A DNA stretch of 64,000 nucleotides from Mytilus californianus (GCF_021869535.1 NW_026262668.1:64572058-64636057); one strand, 5' to 3'; positions 37,001 to 52,000 are shown, numbered from the stretch's first letter. Made by a program: numbers and translations. The notes: a model not told the origin generated them from the sequence alone.

Positions 37001-40000
37001 TTCTTGTGCCATTGTTAGGCAACTGTCAGTTCAAAAAGGTACAATTGCTAAGAAAATGGCTGGTTCTACTGCCATTGCAAGGCAACTGTCATTTCAAAAA
37101 GGTACAATTACTATGTAAATGGTTGGTTCTTGTGCCATTGCTAGGCAACTGTCATTTCAAAAAGGTACAATTGCTAAGAAAATGGCTGGTTCTAGTGCCA
37201 TTGCGAGGCAACTATCAGTTAAAAAAGGTACAACTGCTATGTAAATGGTTGGTTCTTATGCCATTGCTAGGCAACTGTCAGTTCAAAAAGGTACAATTGC
37301 CAATAAAATGGCTGGTTCTTGTGCCATTGTTAGGCAACTGTCATTTCAAAAAGGTACAATTACTAAGAAAATGGCTGGTTCTTGTGCCATTGCTAGGCAA
37401 CTGTCAGTTCAAAAAGATACAATTGCTAAGAAAATGGCTGGTTCTTGTGCCATTGTTAGGCCATTGTCAGTTCAAAATGGTACAACTGCTAAGAAAATGG
37501 CTGGTTCTAGTGCCATGACTAGGCAACTATCAGTTCAAAAAGGTACAATTGCTATGTAAATGGTTGGTTCTTGTTCCAATGCTAGGCAACTGTCATCTCA
37601 AAAGGTTACATTTGCTAAATGAAAGGTTGGTTCTATGACACTGATATGGGTTACCGGTATATATTTTGGTAGTACCATCTTACCAGTAGTAAAGAAATAT
37701 TGAACTGAATATACCAAAGTTTGAAACTCCCTCAGGTAAGTTGATTAAAGGATTTTAGATGTTTGGGCGTCAATAAGAAAAACCAATCACTCACTTCTAC
37801 TATGCAAATAAATAAAGGTTACAGTAACCTATATTATATCTTAGAAATATATGGCTTTAAATGTTGAAGGCCGTACAGTGACCTATAGTTGCTTCAATCT
37901 TTGGCATTTGGTCAATAGTTTCTCATTGGTAATTATTCCTCATCTATTTTTTCTATATGTAATATATAATTCCAACAACAATAACTGCGACATGTAGGAG
38001 AATAATCCATCTCAGCACTGTTAATTCATAACAAATGTCCAAAGTACTAAAGCTTAAATTTATATACAAATATTCAGATCTTTTTGCATTGATTTTATTA
38101 TTGCAATAATCGCCCCAAAATAGGTTGCAATTTGAATTTTTCTGAAATCTCAATAAATAATCACAATAATAAATGCATGCAAAAAATATTCCTTTAAGTG
38201 GTACTTACAGTCAATCCATCATCTCCTTGTGGTCCTCTGCCTCCCTGAAAAATTTAAACAAAACTGATTGATAATCAAATCTCTAATAAATTACTCCCTG
38301 AAAAATTTAAACGAATTTGATTGATAATCAAATCTCTGATAAATTACAGCTTTATTTGAGATCTCTGACACATTACCTCGTCCTGAACATGCACGAAATA
38401 TTTGCCACTGGATATTAAGCAACCAACAACCATTAACAAATACATTACAGATACATTACTTTACAATTATCGAGTTAATTTGTTTAACAATTGTGGCTTA
38501 AACAATAAATACTAAATAATATATTTCTTGCATCTCAAAAATCAAAAGGAAATTATTTCATGGGTAAACTTTTTAACATCATTCATGCATTCTAACTATA
38601 CAAAAGAAAAAAAGATGATAACATCTTAATGTTATAAACATATAAACAATATTAGGATTGATCTAGTAAAATTTGAATCTTTAAGTGTTTCATATACAAA
38701 AGTAACTAGTCATATTGAATCCAAAACTACTTACAGGTGGTCCTGGTTGACCAGGTGATCCAGGTTCTCCATCTCTTCCTGAGTTTCCACGAGTTCCTGG
38801 GCTTCCCTAAAACAAATTGTATCTATATACATCAGACTGATTTACTATTACAAAATTTAGTATTTTTTGTAACAAGTTTCTATGAATTAATCATTAATTA
38901 TTGTATTGAAATTAAATGACTTGAGTTCATATAAAACCATATATCTATGTAATTCATACTCTTTATAAAACCTAAATTTACCGGTACCGGTACTTTATGG
39001 TATAAGAAAGTTGCAATATGCATCTTTAGATGCTTTAACCATATTCTAACTAAACTTACAGATGGTCCAGGAGGTCCGGGTGGTCCACTTGTACCAATTT
39101 CTCCTCCAGGTCCCTAAATTAAAAAAAAAAAAATTGAATATTTTTCATTAACAAACATTTAAACTTGAAATCTATCTCAAAAGTTATTCAAGATTTTGAT
39201 GATATCAGTCTGTTGGTCAGTAAATATTCTAGTTAAATTGAACTAGAAAAATAATTCTTTGAAGAGGTTAAAAAGTTATTCGCTCAATTTAAGTAACTTA
39301 AACATTTATTTCTTCAATGTTTCTTTAATAAAATTTCCCCTTGGCCTATGTACTATCATTTTTGTACCAAATGTTTTATCATAAAGACCCTCATCTGCAA
39401 CTCACCTGAGGTCCAGGAAGTCCTTGTCCTCCTGGCATACCTGGCCATCCTTTGTCTCCCTAAAATATACATTATTAAAGTATTATCATAGTTCCATTTT
39501 CAATTGTTTAAAGTTAAAATTTATATATCTCATTTTCAACATCCACAAAAACACATTTTCTATTACGATAAAAAGAATAGACTTGATTATTTTTGTATTG
39601 TAATATTATAAAATGAATAGATTAGATCTTTTTTTATAATAAGATAAAACTACTAGACTTAAGATCTTTTTTTGTATAATGATAGAATGAATAAGCTAGA
39701 TCTTTAAACTTCCAGACATCAGGGATAATTTCCTTTATTTGTTCATCATCATTGCCATGGAATATACTTCAGTTAACTGAGATTTCATATCAACCGAGTT
39801 TCACTCATCAGTTAGAATTGTATTAAACAATCAGAAATTTTAACAGGTCTGACATTAAATACCTAAAGTAATCCAAGTTTTCGATGCAACAAGGTCTGAC
39901 TGTATACTAGCATTTAACAACAAAAGAGTCTAGACTCGTCAGATAAAAATGACAAAATTTACCTTTGATCCTGCTCGCCCAGTCTCTCCAGTGGCACCAG

Positions 40001-43000
40001 CTGGTCCAGATGGTCCCTACACAACAAATATAATATCAATGGCAATTATTTTAATGAAATATTATATCCATAAAGAAAATTAATTAGCATCTGAACTTTT
40101 ACAAAATCAAATTATTTTGAAATGGCAAAGGCAGATTTCTAATGTGGAACTGATATGAAAAAAGTAAAATAACTAAATTACCAAACTCCAAAATTCAAAA
40201 CGAAAAGTCCCTTTTAAAAGGCAAAATCAAAAGCTCAAACACATCAAACGAATGGAAAAACCTGTCATATTCCTAACTTGGTACAGATATTTCCTATGTA
40301 GAAAATGGTGGGTTAAACATAGTTTTATAGCTAGCTAACCCTCTCACTTGAAAAAGGATGAAAAGTCCTAGTTACAGCTTACCTATTCATACCCCAACAC
40401 TTGATTTTGAGTAAATGAAAACACATATACCAACACATAAATACAGATTGGTGATGCAGTGAGTCACATTTTAGAGCTTGCCAATATCAGAGTACTTGTA
40501 AAATGTCCCCTTTATATTCTTTTAGCCAAATTAGCACTTAGTTCATTTTGATCAGATCCCAGGCTATAAATTTGTATAATGGTTTCTAATTTGTTCATTT
40601 ATTGGTTGACTGGTTATACACATCTAACATTTTTAGAGAACCTACCGTTGAACCTTAATGTCATAGGACTTTGTTAATAATCTTTTTAGAAAACTTACCG
40701 TTGAGCCTTGTTGTCCTGGGGCTCCAGGAACTCCAGATTCACCTGTTTGTCCCTTAAAAATAAAATAACATTTTTCACTGAAAATAAAACCAATATACAA
40801 TGAGCAAACTACAATGTAATATAATTGAACACATTTAAAAAGATACACTATACATGTATGAAGATTATGAAATGTCTACAAGTTTTATTCAATTCACGTT
40901 TAGAGTTGCAGTGAAAGTAAAGATATGAAATATTAAAATGTTGATGTGGATCTTGTTCCTGTGACAAAACACAAAAAAAAAAACCCATTGAAATCACAGA
41001 GGTCACATAGAGGCCATTATGAAATAAATCTTTAAAAGTCTATACATGAAAGTAATAACTAGATTAAACTAAGAAACAACTTACCCTCTCACCACGTTCT
41101 CCCTGTGGTCCATCATTTCCCAATGGTCCCGATGGGCCCTAAAAATATCAACAAATATAAACTTGATTAAATGTCCTCATTTTTAGATGATAAAACATTT
41201 CATTTCAACTCTAGATTGACAGCAATGACATTTTTTTACATGTAGGATATTAAACAAATTTTTCACATTTATTATTGCAATTCTTCATATGTAAAAATGT
41301 AAATAATAAATGGGGAATGTGTCCATGGGACACAGATGATGCCCCCGCTTACATATCATATGAAGTTATAAAGGGACATAACTGAAGAACGGTAAAAGTG
41401 ACGCTACCCAAATTTGTACTTGATCTGAGTTTTGAGGTAATAAGTATTGTGTATCAGTCTCATAACATTTGGTTGAGGCTAACTTTAGTTAAAGAACAGA
41501 AATGATGAATTCGGCAATTTTTCCATTTGTAAACAGGCATAACTCTAGAACAGTAAAAGTGACACCACCAATATTCAAACTTGATCTGTATTTTGTGGTA
41601 ATAAGCATTGTGTATAAGTTTCATAACATTTGGTTAAAGCAAACTAAAGTTAAAGAACAGAAATGAAAAATTCAACAATTTTTATGTTTATAAAGGGGCA
41701 TAACCCAAGAACGGTAAAAGTGATGCCACCCAATTACAAATTTGATCTGTATCATGTGGTAATAAGCATTGTGTATAAGTTTCATAACATTGGGTTGAGG
41801 CAAACTAAAGTTGGAGAACGGAAACGAAAAATTCAGCAATTTTTCCATTTGTAAAGGGGCATAACTCCAGAATGGTTAGAGTGACGCCACCAAAATTCAA
41901 ACTTGATCTGTGTTTTGTGGTAATAAGCATTGTGTATAAGTTTCATAACATTTGGTTGTGGCAAACTAAAGTTAGAGAATGGAAACCAACTTTGGGACAT
42001 ACGAACGGACGGACGTACAGATGGACAAGGGTAAAACTTAATGCCCCCTCCGCTACGGCGGGGGCACGGACGGACGTACAGACGTACAGATGGACAAGGG
42101 TAAAACTTAATGCCCACTCCGCTACGGCGGGGGCATAAAAAGATAAGTGTCTGTATGGTTTTTGATCCAATCAACTTGGTAGTATGTATTAATGGGCTTG
42201 CCACCTCATCAAATTACCTGAGGTCCGGGTGGTCCCTGTAATCCAGGAGATCCTGATATTCCTCTTCCTCCCTTCTCTCCTTGGCGTCCAGGAGCTCCAG
42301 ACATGCCATTTAATCCAGGAGTTCCCTATCAGAAAAAATAAAATTCAGCATAAAAGACAAACTTGAGTAATAGAAAAACAAAGGATATGGGTATCCATCC
42401 ATGACACAAAATCAGTACATGCACAGCAGAAAACACACAAAAAGCAAAGGAATACCACTTTTATTGCTGTTCTTCATCTTAAAATCACAGTTAGTAAAAC
42501 TAGTCTAAACTTACAAGGTTTAACATCTTTAAATCTTACTTCTCCTTGGTTATTTTTTGAAGTTCCAACTCTTTTAGTAAATTTATTTGCACTTTATAAA
42601 TTTTGCTTTGAAATGAAATAGCAAAGCTAATGTTTGTGCTGTAGATATAGAAAACATAAGAATTCAGAATCAATTAAAAGAAATATTCTGACAACCAGAT
42701 ATTTAACTGTCCACTTTGCATTATTTTTTAATTCATTTAAGAATAAATCCCCTATTTTTAGATTAATACATGTATTTAGAAATTAAAATTACTGCAACCT
42801 GCTAACTTACAGGTTCACCAGGGGGTCCTGTCATTCCATTTTGTCCCATTGGTCCTGGGGGTCCAGGTGGTCCACTGTATCCATCTTTGCCATTATCTCC
42901 TGCAAGGCCTGGGGGACCCTATAATATATAATCACAAAAACATATTTACTGGAAAATGTTTGAATATTCTGATCTTGCTTCTTTAAAGAATACAGTACAG

Positions 43001-46000
43001 TTGGACCTCGTTATGTCGAAGTCGAATGGGCCCGGACCAAAGTATTTGACTTATCCTAGGTTCGACTCATCTGAGGTCGAGTGTGTCATCTTAAATTTGG
43101 AATACATGAATTACGGTATGAGATTTGTGTAAATGAGATTCTTTTAAAGTAAAGACCTAAGAAATCTCTAAAACTTACAACACGATAAACAGTCAAAGAA
43201 TGCCATGAACTCCACAAAAATGTGTCTGGTCATGATGGTTTCACCTCTGAAAGAGGACATGTTTAACAATTTGAAACATTCCTGTATAGTTTTTTGGTCA
43301 GATGACCAATTCACCTGAATTTTCTCAATCATTTTTTTCGTTCTGGAGAAGTAAATATTACATTCTAATAAAATGCTTCGCTGAGCGCAGCCTGATATGA
43401 CCACAGAGGTTGAACCCTGAACAGTTGGGGCAAATTTGGACACAATATTCAAGCTCGATACTGTCTGAATTTGGATTGTGATCAAATTTTTGACATAATA
43501 TAGGTTTCTGACACAAAATAAATGTGGTCAAAGATCTTAAAAATCTATTGAGCAATACTGTGCAATCAAAGATTTCTTCTTGAAACTTTTCAAAAATTTG
43601 AAATTTAAAAAATTTTGAAATAGAAATGAGAAAAAAAAATCCCCCCAAACTTTTTGCCCCCCCTTCCCTTGGAGCAATTGACCCCAAACTCAATCCCAGC
43701 CTTCCCTTTGTAGTATGGAACCTTGAAGTACAATTTTAGAGAGATCCATAAACTTAAACACAAGTTATTGTTTGGAAACTAGAAAAATGCTTGTATTTGG
43801 CCCCTTTTTTGCCCCTAATTCCTGCATGTTTGGAGCAATTACCCCCAAACTCAATCCCAGCCTTCCCTTTGTGATATTGAACCTTGTGGAACAATGTCAG
43901 AACGATCCATACATTCACACACAAGTTATTGTCCGGAAACTACAAAAATGCTTGTTTTTGGCCCTTTGTGACCCTTTATTCCTAAACTGTTGGTACCATA
44001 ACCCCCAAAATCAATCCCAACCTTCCTTTTGTGGTATTGAACCTTCTTGTAAAATTTCATAGAGATCCATTCACTTAAACTAAAGTTATTGTCCGGAAAC
44101 CAAATGTGTCATTCGGACGACGACGACGACATCATAGCATTATATGAACCCAAAAAATTGTTTGCGGTCATATAAAAACAAAGGAAGGATAACTGGGGTG
44201 CATTCAATATCATAGCAGCTACGTAGGTCTATGTAGATTTTGACTAGTGAACGTATAGCTAGCCTAGCTGCTAAAAAGATCTAGATAGCCTAAAAAATTC
44301 ACGCTATCTAGAGAATCCAAAATGGCGTCTGATAAATTATTATCAATGACGTCATTTGGAAAGCCTAGCTATTTAGCATATCCTTCAACATAGATAGATA
44401 TCTAGGATATAGCAGTTAACAAGCTGCTATGATATTGAACACAACCCTTATCTCTTCCATTGGTCTTCCACATCCTAAGACACAAAGGGACCTGACAAAC
44501 TTTATGAAAGTGCATATTGTGGCCGAATTAAAATAATAACTTTGCCGTCCCACTGAAACATAAGAAAAATATCTTACCATCAAAGGTAAGGTAAACCAAT
44601 AAATTTGGACTGTGCATAAACATAAAAATTACCTGGGGTCCCTGTTCACCACCTGGTCCAGGTTCACCTTGGGCTCCAGGGTATCCTGGGTTACCTCTCT
44701 CACCCTGTGGTCCAGAAGGTCCTTGAATACCTTGTGGTCCCTATAAAACAAACAATAACATGAGTTGATAATTTTTATATCTGCAAGACATTTTCAAATG
44801 TTCATGTCTTCTCATATCAAAGTAAACTTTATTTTGAGTGATATTGCAATATATTCAATGATCTTGCCAGTTTCTGGTATTTAAGTTCGATAGCAAAGTT
44901 AATTTAAAGTGTATAAATCATATGATTTTCTTTAATTACTGTAAAGCATTTAGTCTCTACTGCCACAACCTTCAAAATATAATATCAAACTTACTATTGG
45001 ACCAGGATTTCCTCGATCACCAGATTGTCCATTCTGACCTGGTGGTCCAGATTCCCCATCTCTTCCTCCAGGTCCGGGTGGTCCAGTCTCTCCACGGTCT
45101 CCCTAAAACAACAACACCTCAGTGTTAAACTTTGATTATTCTTAAAATAAGACATCCTTTTTTACAAAACTGACCTTGGCCTGTATTTTATGGATCATCC
45201 TTGGCCTGTAGTTTATGGATTATGACAATGTTCAAATCTTAAGAGATTTTGTTAATTGGTACTTTAACTATTATCCATAAACAAAAAAATCCCAATTTTT
45301 ACCATAACAAAGGGGCATAATGCTTGAGTACAGTTGAAAGCTCCTTGTTCGATTAAAAAAAAAATGTTATCAAAACTACTAGATATTAAACCAGTAACTT
45401 ACCCTTGCTCCAGCCTTTCCACCTGGTCCCATAAATCCAGTATTTCCTTGTGGGCCTTGTGGTCCTGGTGGACCAGGTCTGCCAGGGGATCCTGGGGCAC
45501 CTGCGGGTCCTTGTTGTCCTGCTTCTCCAGCACCTCCTTGTTCACCATCAGTACCATCACGCCCCTACATTAATAAAAATTATTTTCTCCTCAACAAAAC
45601 AGTTCAATTCTTTCTTCAAATTGTTATTATTAATTATTTTAACACTTTTGATTGTTAATTTCTAATAAAATTAAAAATACCATAAATTCAGAAATTATTG
45701 CATGCATTTATCATTGCCATTTTTTAAGAAAGGACAAAAATGCAAGATTTATTATTGTGATTTTGGAAAATCTGTATACAGATATATGTATCAGATATCA
45801 CAATGTGAGTTCTTATTATTGCAAGTATCACCCAATCCCATTATTTGCAATAATAAACACCTCGCAAAAACTTCTGAATTTACAGTATAGAAATCTTTCA
45901 AATAAGTATGCAGCCCCCTCCCCTGTGCATATTTACATGCAGACATTTTAATAACAAATAAATATGAATAGACTTACTGAAAACACTATCTAGTGACCAC

Positions 46001-49000
46001 TAACAAGAAACTCATTTGCTCTTTTTTTACTTGTTATGAATAATATAATTACTTTAAAATCTAATTTTACTGAAAGACAGTAATGTAAAAATAATCATTA
46101 TCTAATTTTAATAAATTGTTATACTGTGGATTAATTTATTTTTCATGGGTACCAATTTTTGTGGATTGAGGAAAACTTTTTTCGTGGATATTTAATTTTG
46201 TGGTTTTGCCAACGTTGGCATACAAGCCTATAGAAAACTTGTAATTCGTGGTTCCCACAAAATCAATGAAAATTGGTATCCGACGAATAATAATGAACCA
46301 CAGTTCTTTAATTAAACAAGAATGCATTGAAGCCGAATGAATAACTAGGTTTATATACTGTGGATTCATTATTATTCGTTGATAGCAATTTTCGTGGATT
46401 TTGTGGTAACAGATGAACCACAAATTTAAAAAATGTTCATCAAAGTACCAATTTTCTATTGGCTTGTATGCAGCCATTTTTAAAACCACGAAATCAAAAA
46501 ATCCTCGAAACACAATTTTTCTTTCATCAGAGAAAATTGGTACCCACAAAAATAAATGAAACCACACTATACAATAACATTGATACTTTTTAAAAAAAGA
46601 CTTCATACTTAACAATGTTTCAATTATGTGTTTAATTTTCTAAATATGTATTATTATAAATTGGCAAAAAATTTGACATTATTTTTGCATTAGATGTTTT
46701 CATCATAATATTACATCACACTTTACATTTTATTTAAACTTACCGGTTCACCAGTATCTCCTGGCTCACCTGGGTATCCTCTGGGTCCGGTATCTCCCTA
46801 GAATAATAAAAGTTTATTTGTTATATTACTAACCATTACATAGCATTGTTTATATCAAACCATGACATGTATGATAACTGTAATTCACACAATTAGTCAT
46901 AAAGCTTGAATATGTATGCTACTTTACTTAGGTTTTGATTGATTCATTGCTTATTGGTGTTTAATGCCTCTTTAAGAAATCGTTGCTATATCGTGACATC
47001 CATTTTTTTCTGTGGAGGAAGCTGGAGAGAACCATTGACTTTGGGTAAGAAAACAGGCAATCCTAATCAATAACAATCAAAGAGGAACGCACCTGTCATG
47101 TGGGAGGTTCTAACTCACAGTCTCAGTGTTGACAAGCTTGTGATTGCTGTAGATGAACTACTTAGACCACTCTACCACCTTATGTTATGTACAAGTTTAG
47201 TATGCTCAGTGTTGTATATGAGAATATATTTTTAAAATTCTTCAAGTAAAGACTTAAGGGTCATTTTCTTCAAGAATTTTTTTTTTCTTCAAATCATCAT
47301 TAAAATGAATCATTAAAAACATTTGGTTTATAATGTTGATCTAAAGTTTTATTTGACAAAAAGCTTTCAAACACAGTGAATCAGATTTATTTATATTTCT
47401 GCATAAAGGTCTTTGCACAACAATACTAAGGGAACGACCATTTAACTTCAAGGGGGGGGGGTTATGGTTTTTTCCTAAAAAAATATTCTGATCCCTAATT
47501 TGATGAAGAAAAAAAAATTGTGGTCAAGCAGATGACAAAAAAATTTATTTGGAATCCAGATTTTCCCCATACCTTATAGTGTTAAATTTTGAAAAATAAT
47601 TTGATTGATAGCATCGAAAAACTAAAAAAAATGTTGTGCAAAAAATGTTTTCGTACTGAGAAAAAAAACCATAACCCCCCCTTTGAAGTTAAATGGTTGT
47701 TCCCTAAAATAAGGAGTAATATAATATAAAGGAAGAGGATGTTATAAAATCATGCAGACAAAAATTTCAGCTAAACAAATAGCATTTGCCAGTGTCAATT
47801 CTTTTATCAAATGTAATACAATAATAGTCGTTATGTTTAAAATAGCTCAGTCATATATATATATATATATATGTAATGGTTGGTATTTCTTAATCATAAG
47901 ATATCTGATGGACAAGGTATAATTTGCAGTTGTCACTACACATAGGCAGATATATCTATTTATAAAGTCATAGTGATGGTATGCTTCTAAAAATATAATA
48001 GCATTCTGTAATTATACAGAAGATACGAGTAGATGATCATTCCTGTACACTTTTATCAGCTATAGTTAGAGGAGGGGATAAGGTGTCTATGCAATTCTAG
48101 GCAGTGTTGCCGTAGAAGTGAGATGTGAAAAGTACAGGTTCCAGCCCCAGTCAGAGATGAAATAACGAATTAGATCTCCTCTAACATTGTTAGGTTGAAT
48201 TTCTAGGCACTTTATATACATATATATATTTGCCTTCGGGTTTATATGATCCCTTCATCCTATTTCGACTCTTCAAAATTCAAGAGTCTATCCTAAATTG
48301 AGGTAAATTATATGGCCTTCCAAATACCGTTTTGATTCCTAACATCACTGAAGAGACATTAATTGTCAAAATCCAGATATGGTGTACTCATTTTTGCACC
48401 TTTTGTTTGCAGTATACCATCTTTTCCGCAAGTTTATTGTTTTCTGTTTGGTATTAAATTAATAGTTAAGATCCATTTTGTTACATCTGGTGATCAGTTT
48501 ATTTGGCATTTAGCAGGGTTTAAGAACATATGTTGTTTGACTTGCTAGTCAAATGCGTTTTGTTAAAATATACTTTTTCACTTTTTTGGTCTTTTGCAAA
48601 ATGTTGTTTGTGCTGTATTTAGACCCCTCTACCGAGAAATTTGTTTTGCATGCACACGTATAAAAATTGTGATTTTTATTCAACACAATCATAGGTTAGA
48701 ACGTTGTTTTCAATTTAGACTTGTTTATATATATATATATCTCTATATATTGAATATATAAACATGGGAATGTATACATTTCTATACTTACTTCTGGTCC
48801 AGGTCTTCCCTCACCTCCTATTTCTCCAGCTGGTCCTGGTGGGCCCTACAATTAAAGAAACGATTAATCTAACGCACCAAAATTCCTTTTATCCTCTTAT
48901 AAATAAAACACAAACTTTCCTTATAGTAAAGCAATTTTGACTGTGCTGTACTATTTTAAGGGGATTGATTATATGAGATAAAGCCTCTTTTGTGGTCGAA

Positions 49001-52000
49001 TACACAAGGCTTCCTGATACCTACTGAAACTGATGCTTTAATACATGAAGAAGAGATAAATACCCAAGACTCCCTGATACCTACTGATACTGATGCTTTA
49101 ATACATGAAGAAGAGATAAAACCCAAGACTCCCTGATACCTACTGATACTGATGCTTTAATACTTGAAGAAGAGATGAAGACCTAAGGCTCCCTGATGCC
49201 TACTGATACTGATGCTTTAAGACATGAAGAAGAGATGAAGACCCAAGGCTTCCTGATATCTACTGATACTAATGCATTAGTGCATAAAGGAGGGGTGATG
49301 ACCCAAGACTCCCTGATACCTACTGATACTTATGCAGGAGTACATGCAAGAGGGATGGTGACCCAAGACTCCCTGATACCTACTGATACTTATGCAGGAG
49401 TACATGCAAGAGGGATGTCGACCCAAGGCTCCCTGATACCTACTGATACTTATACAGGAGTACATGCAAAAGGGATGGTGACCCAAGGCTCCAAGATACC
49501 TACTGATACTTATACAGGAGTACATGCAAGAGGGATGATGACCCAAGACTCCCTGATACCTACTGATACTTATGCAGGAGTACATGCAAGAGGGATGGTG
49601 ACCCAAGACTCCCTGATACCTACTGATACTTATGCAGGAGTACATGCAAGAGGGATGGTGACCCAAGACTCCCTGATACCTACTGATACTTATGCAGGAG
49701 TACATGCAAGAGGGATGGTGACCCAAGGCTCCCTGATACCTACTGATACTTATACAGGAGTACATGCAAAAGGGATGGTGACCCAAGGCTCCAAGATACC
49801 TTCTGATACTTATGCAGGAGTACATGCAAGAGGGATGGTGACCCAAGGCTCCCTGATACCTACTGATACTTATACAGGAGTACATGCAAGAGGGATGGTG
49901 ACCCAAGACTCCCTGATACCTACTGATACTTATACAGGAGTACATGCAAAAGGGATGGTGACCCAAGGCTATCTGATACCGACTGATACTTATACAGGAG
50001 TACATGCAAGAGGGATGGTGACCCAAGACTCCCTGATACCTACTGATACTTATGCAGGAGTACATGCAAGAGGGATGGTGACCCAAGACTCCCTGATACC
50101 TACTGATACTTATGCAGGAGTACATGCAAGAGGGATGGTGACCCAAGACTCCCTGATACCTACTGATACTTATGCAGGAGTACATGCAAGAGGGATGGTG
50201 AACCAAGGCTCCCTGATACCTACTGATACTTATACAGGAGTACATGCAAAAGGGATGGTGACCCAAGGCTCCAAGATACCTACTGATACTTATGCAGGAG
50301 TACATGCAAGAGGGATGGTGACCCAAGGCTCCCTGATACCTACTGATACTTATACAGGAGTACATGCAAGAGGGATGGTGACCCAAGACTCCCTGATACC
50401 TACTGATACTTATACAGGAGTACATGCAAAAGGGATGGTGACCCAAGGCTATCTGATACCTACTGATACTTATACAGGAGTACATGCAAGAGGGATAGTG
50501 ACCAAAGGCTCCCTGATACCTACTGATACTTATGCAGGAGCTCCCTGATATCTGCTAATACCATTGCATTAATCAATGACTGAATATTGAGGTACAGCGA
50601 TCTGTTCAAATTGATAATAAACAAGTGAACTGCGAGCTACTGCTCACTGATGATACCCCCGCCGCAACTTGATAATTTTAATAGTGTAAAAATATGTAAG
50701 TGTTTGGTAAACAGGAAATTGTTGAGTGATGAATCTGAAAACGTATCACATGGTATAGCTGACTTATATAAACCCTGAAACCAAATTTCGGAAATCCTTA
50801 TGATGTAGTTCCTGAGAAAGCTGCAACGAAAAATATTCATGAGACAGATGGACGGACTGACGGACGGACGGACTGACTGAAGGAAGGACGGATGGACGGA
50901 TGGACGGACGGACAGACAGAGGTAAAACAGTATACCCCCACTTTTTTAAAGCAGGGGTATAATTATTGTTGACTTTTTTACAAAAAAAAATAGTGAAACT
51001 GCAAGCTACTGCTCACTGATGATACCCCCGCCCAAATATTTCAGTAAACAGGAAGTTGTTGAGTGATGAATCTGAAAATGCATCACACGGTACAGCTGAC
51101 TTATATAAACCCTGAAACCAAATTTCAGAAATCCTTATGATGCAGTTCCTGAGAAAGATGCGATGAAAAATATTCATGGGACGAATGGATTGTCTGACAG
51201 ATGGACAGACAGACAGAGCTAAAACAGTATACCCCACTTTTTTTTAAACGGGAGTATAATTAAACTATTAAACAAATAGCTAACATTTAATGACCAGAAA
51301 TATAATTATTGTGTTTTTGTTGCAGTCATGACAAACATTACCGGTGAGCCTTGTTGACCAGTTGGTCCTGGGTTGCCTGGGTATCCTCTTGGACCAACTT
51401 CACCACTTGGTCCTTCAATTCCACTTTCTCCTGGTGGACCGGGCTCTCCTTTTGGTGGTAGTTGAGTATTACTTGGTCCTGGTGGTCCTGGGATTCCTGG
51501 GTTTCCTGCCTCACCAGGTGCACCCACTTGTCCATCGCTTCCCCTTTCTCCTGGCATTCCCTTAAACATAAAATAACAAATTTAATGTTTTATACTTTCT
51601 AGTTAATATAAATAAAAGAACAAAGTTCCAATGTCCCCTGCGTTGGGTACAAGGGCAATAACTAAAAAAAGCACCTTTTTTTTTTTGTTCTTAAAACTTT
51701 TTATTAACATCTTAAGAGAAATGAAGACTTCAGAGCAAATGCAATGTGATTTCCATTATAATTTCTATTTCCAAGGGGTATAACTCATTAAAAATATTTG
51801 ATCAGAACTTATTTTCGAAAGTGTCAAAGACATTGCTGATACAAACCTATGAAATAAGTTTCATAAAATTCTGGCAAAAATTGAACACATGAGAGCAATA
51901 ACATTGCAATTTTCCATTTAATTTTTACGTGGGAGACAATAAAGTTATATATATGAGGTATTAAACAATTATCAATGGAAACAAAAAGTCAGCAAAAATG

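Noticed and set aside
36856-37518. 220-codon ORF of 21-residue repeats
   Set aside because: Arises from the 63-bp minisatellite; two other frames are also partly open and nothing points to translation.
46136-46615. 159-codon minus-strand ORF
   Set aside because: It spans two MITE copies and their spacer; composition is intronic and no protein family is recognisable.
49196-50548. 450-codon plus-strand ORF and a 402-codon minus-strand ORF
   Set aside because: Both are products of a 60-bp tandem repeat without stops; no start context, no homology, and they lie inside a collagen intron.
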